The translations under genes and the position numbers were made by a program. Below, piece after piece: positions 27,421-37,319 of a DNA stretch of 64,000 bases (position 1 is the stretch's first letter; the number at the start of each line of letters is the position of its first letter). Under the pieces are notes generated by a model. It was not told the DNA's origin. It saw only the letters and a program-made list of their open reading frames with translations, and made no database searches. This DNA is from CAVOGJ01 sp963695405 (lineage in GTDB: Bacteria > Planctomycetota > Planctomycetia > Pirellulales > Pirellulaceae), in contig CAVOGJ010000006.1 in assembly GCA_963695405.1 (NCBI GenBank), positions 62,001 to 126,000 of the forward strand. The letters are read 5' to 3'.

Positions 27421-28221
27421 TCAATCGCGCCACTGGTCAGCCGATTCGGGGGCGGCTGGATGCTTTTCCTCAATCCATTTGTAGTAGTCGACCGATTTCA
27501 GCCGCGCTGCGGCCTCCTCGTCCAGATAGCAGATGACATCCGGATGCATCTGCAGAGCGCTGGCAGTAATCATGGACGTGATCGGACCCTCAATCGCTGC
27601 GGCCATAGCTTCAGCTTTGTTCGGTCCGTTGGCCAGAAGCATAATACGTTTGGCTTCGAGTATCGTACCGACTCCCATCGTAATGGCATAAATGGGTACG
27701 TCCTCGGGACGCTCAAAAAAACGCGAATTATCCTCAATCGTGGACTTGGCGAGTGTCTTGATACGAGTCCGCGATCCCAACGAGCTGGAAGGCTCGTTGA
27801 ATGCGATGTGTCCGTCCGAGCCGATGCCAAGAATCTGGAGGTCGATGCCGCCGCAATCGCGAATGCGCTGTTCATACCAGGTGCAAAAAGCGCTGAAATT
27901 ATCTGTCGTACCTGAGGGGATATAAATGTTGGAGCGAGCGATGTTGATGTGTTTGAACAGATTCTCGTGCATGAAATAGTGATAGCTCTGCGAATCATTG
28001 CGGCTGAGGCCGACGTATTCATCAAGATTGAACGTCGTGACTTGTGAAAAGTCGAGTCCATCTTCATGGTGAAGTCGGACAAGTTCCTGGTAAAGTGCCA
28101 GGGGCGTACTCCCCGTGGCCAGCCCGAGGACGGCGTTTGGCTTGGAATGCAGCACGCGGACGACGACCTGAGCCGCCGCGCGGCTCATCTCCTCATACGA
28201 TGGTTTGACAATGACTTGCAT
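27421..28221 (-). CDS. nagB: Glucosamine-6-phosphate deaminase
   Basis: A 266-residue enzyme converting glucosamine-6-phosphate to fructose-6-phosphate and ammonia, the last step in amino-sugar breakdown. Family hallmarks are GLATGSTPLALYQEL near residue 33, FNLDEYVGL with the catalytic Asp, and LGIGSDGHIAFNEPSSS with the catalytic His. KTLAKSTIEDNSRFF and AITMGVGTILEA follow. Length matches NagB. GGGGAG lies about 9 nt before the ATG. The gene is 100 bp downstream of BatE and converges with the GT39 gene. No nagA lies next to it, so amino sugars may come from another locus. Confidence 0.92.
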   Translation of the reverse strand: MQVIVKPSYEEMSRAAAQVVVRVLHSKPNAVLGLATGSTPLALYQELVRLHHEDGLDFSQVTTFNLDEYVGLSRNDSQSYHYFMHENLFKHINIARSNIYIPSGTTDNFSAFCTWYEQRIRDCGGIDLQILGIGSDGHIAFNEPSSSLGSRTRIKTLAKSTIEDNSRFFERPEDVPIYAITMGVGTILEAKRIMLLANGPNKAEAMAAAIEGPITSMITASALQMHPDVICYLDEEAAARLKSVDYYKWIEEKHPAAPESADQWRD

Positions 28222-28321
28222 CGCTACAACTCCCCGAGAATTCTTAAACTAGGCCTTCGGCGGCCGTTCGATGGGAACGATCGTATCGTCCTGGTCGCGC
28301 CAGTGGAAGTGTTGGTGGATG

Positions 28322-29122
28322 TCAATCAACCAATCGTTGCAAACTCGAGGTAGGAATCCAGGCGGTTTGTTTTCCGCCGAATTCGATGTGAGTCCAATTC
28401 TCCCGCGACTCGAGAATGATGGTTTCCGTGCCCGCCGGGATGGGATTGGGAAACTTGGCATTGGCCGCGGCCGAATCCGCGGTGCGCCCGATGACATCGG
28501 AGGAAACGAGCACGGCGGATTCCTGGACAGAGCCGAACCAGTCAGGATGAGCTGACATCCAGAGGGTGATCCAGACGATAGCCGGAAATACAGCCAGAAG
28601 GCGAAGAATTGGTTGCCGACGGAGCCAGCTGGCCGCCACCAATAGCGCCGCCAATAGGAAACAGGCTGCCGCCGCCCCGCGAATGGCGGCTTGCGAAAAG
28701 AGCGAATTCCAGAAGAACAGGGTATCCGCCAGTGCGTCGGTTGTCTGGTAGCGGGCCCAATCCGGTACCTGCAGACGAGCATAAGTAAGATTTGCGGCAG
28801 CACGGCGGTAGCCGGGTTGAACCTTCAATGCGCGGCGGTAGCTGGCGATGGCGGGTCCGATCTGTTCGGATTGCAAGGCGGCATTGCCGAGATTCGTGAG
28901 CAGCGATGCCGAGGGCGACGACATCTGCTCACTCGCCTTCTGGAACAGGAGAAAGGAGCGGCGAAAACGATCCAGGCGCTCGTCGCGCTCCTGAGACTCC
29001 ATGGCCGATCGATACTGCTCGACGGCCTGGTCGACCAGTGTCTGTGGCTGATGGGCGGCGAAAGCACGGCCGCCCGAACCAAGGGTCATGATCCACAGCA
29101 GCGCCAGGGAAATCTGCCTCAT
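28322..29122 (-). CDS. batE: BatE-like TPR and SH3 protein
   Basis: A 266-residue exported or membrane-linked protein. A signal segment (LLWIMTLGSGGRAFA) is followed by TPR-type helices (TNLGNAALQSEQIGPAIASYRRALKVQPGYRRAAANLTYA). There are two hydrophobic helices at about 150-195 and a C-terminal SH3-like stretch (PAGTETIILESRENWTHIEFGGKQTAWIP). This is the BatE layout in Bacteroides aerotolerance operons. It lies 10 nt after BatD and probably acts in the same vWA-linked complex at the membrane. The signal-to-substrate relationship in planctomycetes is not known. Confidence 0.8.
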   Translation of the reverse strand: MRQISLALLWIMTLGSGGRAFAAHQPQTLVDQAVEQYRSAMESQERDERLDRFRRSFLLFQKASEQMSSPSASLLTNLGNAALQSEQIGPAIASYRRALKVQPGYRRAAANLTYARLQVPDWARYQTTDALADTLFFWNSLFSQAAIRGAAAACFLLAALLVAASWLRRQPILRLLAVFPAIVWITLWMSAHPDWFGSVQESAVLVSSDVIGRTADSAAANAKFPNPIPAGTETIILESRENWTHIEFGGKQTAWIPTSSLQRLVD

Positions 29123-29132
29123 CCTAGCCTCC

Positions 29133-31007
29133 TCATAGTGAGGACTCCTGCAGACGAGTCAGTATCTCGTCTGCCTGAGCGAAGAGCTGCGGATCGAGGG
29201 CAGCCCAAGAATCATCGCTGGGTGCGAAGGCAATGTTATCGCATTGTGAAATGAGTCTTTCCATTTCGGGACGCAAGCGGCGATCGGCAATCGTCAGTGT
29301 GGAACGTAGCGCATCAGCTGCCGTGCGGGCGGCGGCGGGTGGCGGCAGCAACTGAGCTTCTCGAATCCGCTCGCGCTGCTCCATTACCAGCCGGCGTCGT
29401 TGGGAGATTGCGGGGTCGATCTGCTTGCGGCGCACGTCCCAGACGGCGAAGCCGAGCGCCGCGATTCCGAGCGAATAGAAAGTGATCGGCACCGCGGTTT
29501 CGCGCCAAGGTCGTCGCCCGGGACGCAAGAGCGCGTCGGTATTGGTCTCAATCGCCAAGTCGATCGTCGACGTGGGCGACGAGACCGCCGTGCGAACCGC
29601 CGGATTCTCATTGCGAGAGCGGACCTCATCGCGGACCGCGTCCGCCGCCTCGGTTGCGGCCTGACTGGCCACGACGTCCGTGGAAGAAACGACTTGTGCG
29701 GGCATCACCTGCATGGCAATCGGATCGGAAGCCGTCGACTCGTATTGTTGCGTGGAAGGATTGAACCACGAAAAGGTAATCGGGGGAATTTCTCGAACTG
29801 TTTCCTTCTCGACACGAACCGAGATGTCAAATTGCTTGGCTCCGTCATCGTACCGTCCGGCGATGGGATCGGTCGGCAGCCGAAACTGTCCCACGGGCAA
29901 ACCATTCGGTCCGGCCAAGGGAGGCAGTTCGAGCGACGCGAGGTTTCCATTTCCGCGTATGGTGATGGTCAGTGAAATCGGGTCGCCCACGCGGACCACC
30001 GACCGGTTGGTCTGAACTTCCAAGCGAAATCCGTCACCAACGGCTCCATGAAAAGTTGCGGGACGGCTTTCTAGTGGCAGCGGCAGAATTGCGAAACGGA
30101 GTGGCTGACCCTCGGCTCGCAGCGGCGGCGAGGTGGGCTGACGCGAGCGGCCAAAGAACGGATCGTCGAAGAGGCTATCGAGGAGATCGCGGCTTCGTCC
30201 ACCGGTCCGCATCGTCGCCGTCACTGGCGGAATTTCAAATTCCCCGGGCTCGTTGGCGACCAGCATCCGGGTCGCCTTGGCTGTCGTGAACGTCCGGCCG
30301 TCAATGGTTCGCCGCGCGTATTGAGCAACCAGCTGCAAGGTCCCGGCCGCCGTTTCGATCGGAAGCACCTGATCGCTTTGTGTCGCCGGCGTATCCTCAA
30401 ACTCAAAGCGGTCAAATAGAGGGGAGTAGATTGCCAGCTTCGATACCGATCGCACGTCTCCGGCATAGGCCCACATGATCGTGATCGGGATCCGCTGACC
30501 GACAAAAAAAGGCGCCGCGGGAAGTTCGACATCGATTCTCAGATCCGGGTCGTTTTCAATCTCGTCAAAAACAAGCGTGACGGCGTCTCGTTCGACTTGC
30601 CGATCACCCTGTGTCACACGAAAGGGGCCGATGACGAACTTCCCAGCGCGGCTGGCGGTGATGCGATAATCCAACACATGACGCACGCGCACGGTCCGTG
30701 TCGTCTTGCCGTTGACGATCGAAATCGATCGGGAGATTTGAGGCGTGACGCCAATCAACTCGACCGTGAGCGCGTCGGACAGATTTCCCAGTTGGCATGC
30801 TGGCTGCGGCTGTTCCTCCAGGCCATCTACCGCGAGCCGCAACTGGATCGGCTCGCCGACATAGTAGGGTTGCCGGGAGGCTTCCAAGCTAATGCGCTGT
30901 GCCGATACGGTGGAGGTGACCAGGAGCGCGACGCCAAGACGTGCAAGCCAAGACCATGGCGATCGCAAACGCCGTAGCATTCGCGGTGGTGACTGTCGAA
31001 TGTGCAT
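29133..31007 (-). CDS. batD: BatD-like protein
   Basis: A 624-residue exported protein. After a signal peptide (LARLGVALLVTSTVSA) come repeated beta-sandwich segments typical of BatD (RISLEASRQPYYVGEPIQLRL..., VGQRIPITIMWAYAGDVRSV). One transmembrane helix lies near 505 (VPITFYSLGIAALGFAVW), followed by a helical cytoplasmic tail ending in LTRLQESSL. It belongs to the Bat (Bacteroides aerotolerance) operon: BatB/C upstream by 14 nt and BatE downstream by 10 nt, all minus strand. AGAGG lies 7 nt before the start. Its likely job is to scaffold membrane vWA partners. Confidence 0.82.
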   Translation of the reverse strand: MHIRQSPPRMLRRLRSPWSWLARLGVALLVTSTVSAQRISLEASRQPYYVGEPIQLRLAVDGLEEQPQPACQLGNLSDALTVELIGVTPQISRSISIVNGKTTRTVRVRHVLDYRITASRAGKFVIGPFRVTQGDRQVERDAVTLVFDEIENDPDLRIDVELPAAPFFVGQRIPITIMWAYAGDVRSVSKLAIYSPLFDRFEFEDTPATQSDQVLPIETAAGTLQLVAQYARRTIDGRTFTTAKATRMLVANEPGEFEIPPVTATMRTGGRSRDLLDSLFDDPFFGRSRQPTSPPLRAEGQPLRFAILPLPLESRPATFHGAVGDGFRLEVQTNRSVVRVGDPISLTITIRGNGNLASLELPPLAGPNGLPVGQFRLPTDPIAGRYDDGAKQFDISVRVEKETVREIPPITFSWFNPSTQQYESTASDPIAMQVMPAQVVSSTDVVASQAATEAADAVRDEVRSRNENPAVRTAVSSPTSTIDLAIETNTDALLRPGRRPWRETAVPITFYSLGIAALGFAVWDVRRKQIDPAISQRRRLVMEQRERIREAQLLPPPAAARTAADALRSTLTIADRRLRPEMERLISQCDNIAFAPSDDSWAALDPQLFAQADEILTRLQESSL

Positions 31008-31021
31008 CTATTTGCCTCTGC

Positions 31022-34000
31022 TCACCAGTCTTTCTCGACGGGAGCGGACCCCATGGGTTGTTGCTTCTCTTTTTCGTCCCGCCGCTGTGCGTCCCGATCT
31101 CGAATCATTTGCAGAAGTTGATTCATGTTCATCTTCTGCTGATTCTTCTCCTGTGCCGGCGCTGGCTGCGGCTCGGACGCTTGCTGTTGTTCCTCAGATT
31201 GCTGATTTTGCTGATCATTTTGCGATGATTCCGGCGGTAGGAGCAAGTCCAACGCCTTCTTCAGTTGCTCGAAGGCTTCGTCTTGAGGGTCTCGCAGCCG
31301 CGGCAATTCAAAGGCCTCTGAGTCAGCTTCCATGGCGGCCACCGCGGATTGCATGGCATCCGCCGCTCCCTGCACCAGTTGAGCGGCCTCCGCGACCTGT
31401 TCGGGCGTGGGTTGGTTGGGCGAACCAGACGCATCGTCCATCGTTGCCTGATCGGACGCAGGAGCCTGTGCTTGTTCGTCGAGGGCTTCCGCGATGACCC
31501 GAGAGAATTGTTCTAACTGTTGTTGTTCCTCTGCGAGCGGGCCAAGCGTCATGTCTCGTTCGTTCGCCGATGTCTCTCCAGCTAAGGTCTGTGTGCGATC
31601 ATTGAGGTCGGTTTGGCGTTGGGCTGTTTCCTGTAAGTGCTCGGTAAGGGAGAAGAACAGTCGGCGCAGCTCCTGGAGTTGCTTGGTAGCTTCCGCGGCC
31701 GTCTTCAGAGCAGCGGCACGCTTAGCCTGGCGAGGGTCTAGCGTTTCTTCCGACGCATCGGCGGTATCGTTAGCCGATGGTGGCAGATCAGGCGACGGCT
31801 CTTCAGCAGTCGAGGTCAACGACTGGCCTTCAGCTTGGCTCGGGCTCTCCTCAGCGGCTGGCGGTGCTACCGTTTCTGGCATCTTTTCCGTGGCATTCGC
31901 TCCCGCAGCTTGTTCCGTGCCGTCCGGATTGTCGATCCGACCGGCCGCGTCGACGATAGTTGTGGGCTCAGCGAGCTGGCCCAATTGAGATTCCAGCTGA
32001 AGCATTGCCCGTTCGGCTCGTCGTAGTGTTTGCCGCGCCACGCCGAGTCGTTGCTCGTTTGCCGCCTGCTCCTCAGGGCTGGATGGCGGCTGTGCGGTAT
32101 CAGCAGGCCCATTGGCAGGTGCGGACTTTGCAGCATCCAATTGCTCCTGCTCCCGTTGCAGTTCCTGCTTGAGCCTCTCCGTGCGTTGCATGTTCTTGCG
32201 TTGTGCTTCGACGAATGCCTCGTAGATGGCAGGAAGCTCATCGTCTGACAACCGGTCGGCCATCTCCTCTTCATTGGCCCGAGCGAGCGCCTGTTCCAGG
32301 CGGCTTTCGGTGGTATGGGTCGCTTCGATCAGTCCCCGCAAGTCAAGAAAAATCTCCAAGGCGTCCGCCAACGATTGTTGAGCCGTGGTTTGCGCCGCCG
32401 TGACGCGATCCCAACTGGCGGTCTTCTCCAGATCCACATGAGCCTGCTGCTGAGCATCGGCCGCCTGGCGGACCAGCGGAGCCGCCTGGGCGAAGCGGAG
32501 CTGACTTGCATCCGCTGCTGCTTCAGGCGGTTGGGGTCCGACCACGGACGTCTGATCTCCGGCAGCCGCCTCGATGAGCTCGGCCAGCTCGGCCGTCCGT
32601 TCCGCCAGCGACAGCTGCGACTCGGTCACGAGATCCTTGGTCAGCCAACGGGGCGGCGCTGGTTGCCCGTTGTCCCCGATGCGACCGCCGCTGCGGGCCA
32701 ATACGGACGATTGTTGAGAGAGTCCAGCGGTGTCCTGCAGCAAAGTTCGGAGTGTTTCCTGCGGTGTCCGCAGCATGTCTGCGCCCGCTTGAACTCGTCG
32801 AGAGCCGCGGAGGAACGCCGAAAGGCGCGACCGGGTTGACGTCGCCGGTACTGGCTGCGGGCCTGACCCAAACGCTGTGTTGCGCGAGGCAGGTAGAAAT
32901 TGACACGTTCCAACTGGGCAGCCCGATAACGCTGTTCATCCGTTTGTTCTGCGGCCGGCTTTCGCCGCATGGCGGCCGCGTCTTCCGCCGTTTGTTGAAG
33001 CAGTCGGCTGGTATCCGAGAGGATCTGACGTTCCGTCGTTGCCAATCCGCGCAAGTCTCGCCGGGCAACTTCGTCGTCAATCGCGTCCCGTTCCGCTCCT
33101 GCCAATCGCTCGATAAGTTCACCGCTACTTGACAAGAGTTCCCTTTGGCGCTGAATCAGCACGTCCAGTTGCTGGGCCACTGAGCCACTCTCCTGGCGGG
33201 CCAGCGCGTCGGCCAACTCGAGTGCCCGCCGCAGGACCAACTCGAGATTCTGTCGTGCGTCTTGATTTTTCGGGCGAATTCGGATGGCCTCACGAAACCA
33301 ATCCGCTGCGGCCCTCAGGTGCACGAGGGCCTGTTCCGGATCCGATGCGAGCATTCGATCGGCTCGTTCTACTTCGACCCAGCCGAGATTGTATCCGGCG
33401 CGGAAGCGGACTTCGCCGTCGTTGCCAGCGTGTTGCCGGGCTTGCTGCAGCAGCGACTCGGCCGCGTCCGGATCCGCTGACCACAACGCCAAGGAGCGAT
33501 TGTAAGCCTCACGAGGATCGAGGGGTGGCTGAGCTTCGGTGTCCTTCGTAAGGGACTGATCCGGGCTGTCGGATAAATCGTCCGGGGCAGGTTGAGTAAC
33601 AGTTTGAGGATCAGTCGAAGTTGGCACCGACGCTTTATCGGCTTGATCTGCCGCTGGGGCGAATCGACACAAAGTGACGCCCGCGAGAAGAAACACGAGG
33701 ACGAGCAACGAAGGGGATCGTTTCCGGTCATGCGCGGCCACGACCACCAGGGGTTCGTCTCGGCGCCCCGTATTCCTGCCCACGATCACGGACAGGATCA
33801 GGCACAGAATGCCCAGCAGCAGCGGCCATTGATACGCCTCGTGGCGGATGACTTGCCGTGCGGATTCCAATCGTCCTCGCATCAGCGGAGCGATGTATTG
33901 GCGATGAATCGAGGGCAAATCCAAGGCTCCCGTTCCGGCTGGAATATAAGCGCCTTCGGTCCTGAGGGCGATTTCTCGCAGCAGCTCTCCATCCAGTCGG

Positions 34001-34774
34001 CTGATGACGGCGTTTCCCGACGCGTCGGTCACGTACGTGCGGGCCCCCGTCCGAGGATCTGTGACTTGGATTTTGCTGCCCGCTTCGTCCCCGAATCCGA
34101 CGGTAATCATTCGGATCCCGCGTTCGCGGGCTGCCTCGGCAGCTGCGAGCGGAAACGAATCGTGATCTTCGCCGTCGGTAATCAGCAGGATAACTGCGCG
34201 AGACATCGGCCGTATCGGCAAAGCCACGTACGGCGGCACGGATAGGTTCCTCTAACCGCGTACCTCCCAAGCCCACACTCTGCGGTCCGACATGATCCAG
34301 CGCCAGTTTCAGAAACGCAAAATCCGTGGTCATGGGGCTGATGACCGTCGCTTTTCCCGCAAATGCAATCAGTCCGACTTGTTCACCACGCATCAAGTCG
34401 AGCAGGTCGCGGATTTCCGCTTTGGCTCGTTCCAGTCGACTAGGGATCGTATCCTCGGCGAGCATCGACTTGCTCACGTCCAGACAGACCATGATCTCTG
34501 CTCCCACTTGTGGAAGTAGCCGCTCGGTAGCTCCCCATTGCGGTCGCATGGCGGCCAGAATGCAGGCGACGAGTCCCATCGTGAGAAAGCCGAGTGCGAG
34601 TAACCGGCGGATGCGACTGGGCCCGTTGACCAGTCGCTCTTGCATGCGGCTGGACATAAAGGTGTCGAGGGCGGTCCGTTGGCGGAACTCAAGCCAGACA
34701 AGGGTCGCCACCAACAGCGCTACTGGCCAGATCAAATGGCCCCAGTTTGGTTGTTCAAAGCGAAAGTCGTTCAT
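31022..34774 (-). CDS. Fused BatB-BatC: vWA, transmembrane, TPR and Gln/Glu-rich protein, frameshifted
   Basis: One protein of about 1,250 residues. The N-terminus has a membrane helix (HLIWPVALLVATLVWL) and a vWA domain with MIDAS motif DVSKSMLAEDTIPSRLE and ITDGEDHDS. A second transmembrane pair follows (LLLGILCLILSVIVG, SLLVLVFLLAGVTL), then TPR-like helices (EVRFRAGYNLGWVEVE, ADWFREAIRIRPKNQDARQ) and a long coiled, Gln/Glu/Ala-rich tail ending QNQQSEEQQQASEPQP. It thus joins BatB and BatC in one chain. Two small frame breaks are needed: one extra base near 34195 and one missing near 32783, after which VILLITDGEDHDS and AALDEFKRAADMLRTPQ read through. No MoxR, DUF58 or BatA gene lies upstream. 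No obvious ribosome binding site precedes the ATG at 34774. Confidence 0.78.
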
Positions 34775-35304
34775 GGCGTTGAAGGAGATGAATCAAGTCA
34801 GTCACCGCGGTCTGCCGGGCTCATCAATCGAACAGGTGGGAAAGCTTCCGTATGGTCACGGCTGTCCCGCGGCACCTCGGGAAAGGCCGCACGACGTGGA
34901 ACGGCCACTCGATCCGGCGGTTGTCTGCATGGTACGCGTGTCGTCCAAGTTGCGAAACCTCACGTCACAAGTCGACCATGTTGCCTGCGCGATCGCCAGG
35001 GAGCGCTCGCCAAGCTGATGAATGCCCGCCAATTTTATTGTCCCACTGCGGACCCGGCCCCTTGCCGTAATGTTGCCGCGCGGCTGGCCATCATGGTGCC
35101 TTTTTTGTTTGGATCATCAGGATTTTAACTGGTCGCGGCGTATTCGTCCGAGGTACCAAGGTAAAAAGCACCGGGCAGCCTACCCACGAGGGCTCGCCCG
35201 ATTCCGCACGGTCTGCCCAGTCAACCGGTGATTTTCGTGGCAGCATGTGCCATCGGTCCATTGTTGGATTTGCGGCTCTGCTTGTACGATGGGCGGTTTA
35301 GAAA
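34775..35304. other. Intergenic region upstream of the Bat operon
   Basis: 530 bp with no convincing gene. On the minus strand a 79-codon stretch from 35098 to 34861 is open but has no start, no ribosome site and no recognisable protein. The canonical MoxR-DUF58-BatA head of the operon is missing. The promoter of the Bat operon should lie here. Confidence 0.45.
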
Positions 35305-35517
35305 ATGATCTTGCAACTATCGTCCGGTCACACGGTACTCCTGGCGCACAATATCGATCTCTCGCAGCGCGTTCCCTGCGAGGAAGGGGATGGCATCAAA
35401 TTTCAAGGTGAGTACGAATACAGTGAGCAGGGTAGAGTCATCCCTTGGACCCATCATGATCCGAGAGCGAGGCACGAGGAAGGCTGGATCAAACATCATG
35501 AAAGGGTCTACAAGTGA
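35305..35517 (+). CDS. DUF3465-like small protein, possibly N-terminally truncated
   Basis: A 70-residue frame, MILQLSSGHTVLLAHNIDLSQRVP..., EGDGIKFQGEYEYSEQGRVIPWTHHDPRARHEEGWIKHHERVY. The second part matches my recollection of the DUF3465 family, where HNIDLAPRVP, FRGEYEWN and WTHHDP.G.HE.GWI occur. The usual N-terminal strand (GSRHQRF) is absent and a TAG lies two codons upstream of the ATG. This is a shortened form or a remnant. Function of the family is unknown; an OB-like nucleic-acid-binding fold is possible. Confidence 0.55.
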   Translation: MILQLSSGHTVLLAHNIDLSQRVPCEEGDGIKFQGEYEYSEQGRVIPWTHHDPRARHEEGWIKHHERVYK

Positions 35518-35702
35518 CGCAGATCGCGGCGAAAAGAGCCCTGGATGAGGAGGCCTCCCGTCCAGGCGCCGCGTGTCGTTTACCTGAGGAGCGAAGTGGC
35601 TGCAGTGGCGGAAGTTCCGTGCCAACTTTCTTCTTGTTTTCGATGGAACAACCGGTGCCCGCTTTCGCCACCCGGCCATGAATCGTTTTGGAGTATTCAC
35701 TG

Positions 35703-36641
35703 ATGGCTGATCTTTTGCTGCGGAAGATGCAAGCCGACGAGTGGGACCTGGTTGCACGATTGATTCACGATTCGACCAATGCCTGGTACGAAGGGCATGG
35801 AATGGCCAAAATTTTTGCCGCTGGCCCGGAGAGTACGCGGCTGTTCTGTGAGGTTTACGAAGGGCTCGACCCTGGCTGCTGTTTTGTCGTCGTTGATACT
35901 ACCCGCGGTGAACTTGCCGGTTCCTGTTTCTTCCACCCGCGTGCAACGCATGTCTCGTTGGGGATCATGAACGTTCATCCCGACTATTTTGGTAGGGGCG
36001 TCGCCCGGCGGCTCTTACGGGCGATTACCGATTTTGCAGACGAACGGCGACTGCCGGTCCGGCTTGTTTCCAGCGCCCTGAATCTCGATTCGTTCTCGCT
36101 TTACAATCGGGGGGGCTTCGTGCCGGAGGCGATATACCAGGACATGCTGGTCGACGGATCCTCCAAGTGGGCCGACTCCGTTTCTCGCACGGCGACTGAC
36201 GCGATGCGCGTACGGCCGGCGAGCATGGAGGATTTGCCGGCGATGATCGATTTGGACTTGCGGCTCACCGGGCTTGATCGTGCACGCGACCTGGCAATGT
36301 TTATCGAAAATCAACTCGGTTGCTGGCATATTTCGGTCGCAGCATCCGCGGGCGGCGAACTGCACGGCTTTTTGGCCTCGATCAAGCATCCCGCGAGTTG
36401 CCTAGTGGGTCCTGGCGTCGCCGACACGGAGGATGCGGCGATTTGCCTGGTAGCTGAGGAACTATGCCAGCACGTGGGGGGCCAAGCGCTGGTCTTGGTG
36501 CCTTGTACGGCGCCGCGACTGGCTGAGGCCATCTATGCGTGGGGCGGTCGGAATTGCGAGTTGCATGTGGCACAGGTGCGGGGGGACTCGCCCCCGGCCC
36601 GCGGCGTCGTTCTGCCGACTTTCATGCCCGAGACGGGTTAA
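35703..36641 (+). CDS. Tandem GNAT acetyltransferase
   Basis: A 312-residue cytoplasmic protein with two GNAT domains. The first (1-150) shows FVVVDTTRGELAGSCFF, VSLGIMNVHPDYFGRGVARRLLRAITDFAD (the acetyl-CoA loop, G-R-G-V-A) and NLDSFSLYNRGGFVPEA. The second begins at about residue 158 (MRVRPASMEDLPAMIDLDLRLTG) and ends with a weaker core (AICLVAEELCQHVGGQALVLVPC). The acceptor is unknown; peptide, amino-sugar or antibiotic acetylation are all possible. GGAG lies 9 nt before the ATG at 35703, which decides the start; TTG at 35688 would add five residues. Confidence 0.82.
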   Translation: MADLLLRKMQADEWDLVARLIHDSTNAWYEGHGMAKIFAAGPESTRLFCEVYEGLDPGCCFVVVDTTRGELAGSCFFHPRATHVSLGIMNVHPDYFGRGVARRLLRAITDFADERRLPVRLVSSALNLDSFSLYNRGGFVPEAIYQDMLVDGSSKWADSVSRTATDAMRVRPASMEDLPAMIDLDLRLTGLDRARDLAMFIENQLGCWHISVAASAGGELHGFLASIKHPASCLVGPGVADTEDAAICLVAEELCQHVGGQALVLVPCTAPRLAEAIYAWGGRNCELHVAQVRGDSPPARGVVLPTFMPETG

Positions 36642-37319
36642 CGCGTGCGTTGACCGGCGGCGGCTCGTCAACTTGCTATTGGAATCCGCACCAACCGCCG
36701 CTCCTATACCGATCGCTTTGTTCGTCAGGATCGTGGTGGGCAAGCCGCTATTGGGCCTCGTACTCAGCACCGCGGTACGCGTACTCGAATGCGGCGTCGG
36801 CTCGATTCGTGCGCTCGCTGCGTGCTGCGTGCCAATCTCCCAATGACAGGTTAGTAGCCCATCGGGTTCGGCACAAAGCCCACGGTGATGATCAACGAAT
36901 CATCATGTTGGATTCAGACGTTGACGGGGAGACACGGGCTGCCGATCCGCCTGAGACTCCCCACGGCAAGCGTGGTGCGTTTTCATCTTTTTCGCCCACG
37001 AATCCGTGGGCCGGGCGGCTTCCTTACGCAGGCCCTTACTCCGGGGGCCTCACCCAGGCCCCTTACGGGGCCGGTTCGCCGGCGATCGCCAATGCGGGTT
37101 AGGTCGATGCACACGGCAGCCGCGGTGTGCAAGCGTCAGGGCTGCGCACTCTTATGCGAGCCTCAGTAAGCATCGCAGCGAACCACGATGTGGTTCGCTG
37201 CGGCCTTGGGTCATGCCACGCTGAGCGTGGCCTCAGAGGTGGCTCTTGGGGTTGACCCGATCAAGTCGAAATGCCTACTCTCCCGCGACCTTGCCGACTC
37301 ATCCAAATTCAACTGCGGG
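36642..37319. other. Intergenic region with several hairpins
   Basis: About 680 bp without a supported gene. 37175-37201 holds a perfect 12-bp hairpin, GCAGCGAACCAC, loop GAT, GTGGTTCGCTGC. Just after it, GCCACGC-TGA-GCGTGGC near 37214-37230 is a second hairpin. 37030-37070 holds GGCCC/GGGCC-rich palindromes (GGGGCCTCACCCAGGCCCC). These are probably dispersed repeats or terminator-like elements, and may affect the FlgI-like gene's transcription. Confidence 0.5.
37175..37201. repeat. Perfect 12-bp hairpin
   Basis: GCAGCGAACCAC (37175-37186), loop GAT, GTGGTTCGCTGC (37190-37201). No U-rich tail follows, so it is more likely a dispersed stem-loop repeat than a terminator. Confidence 0.7.
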
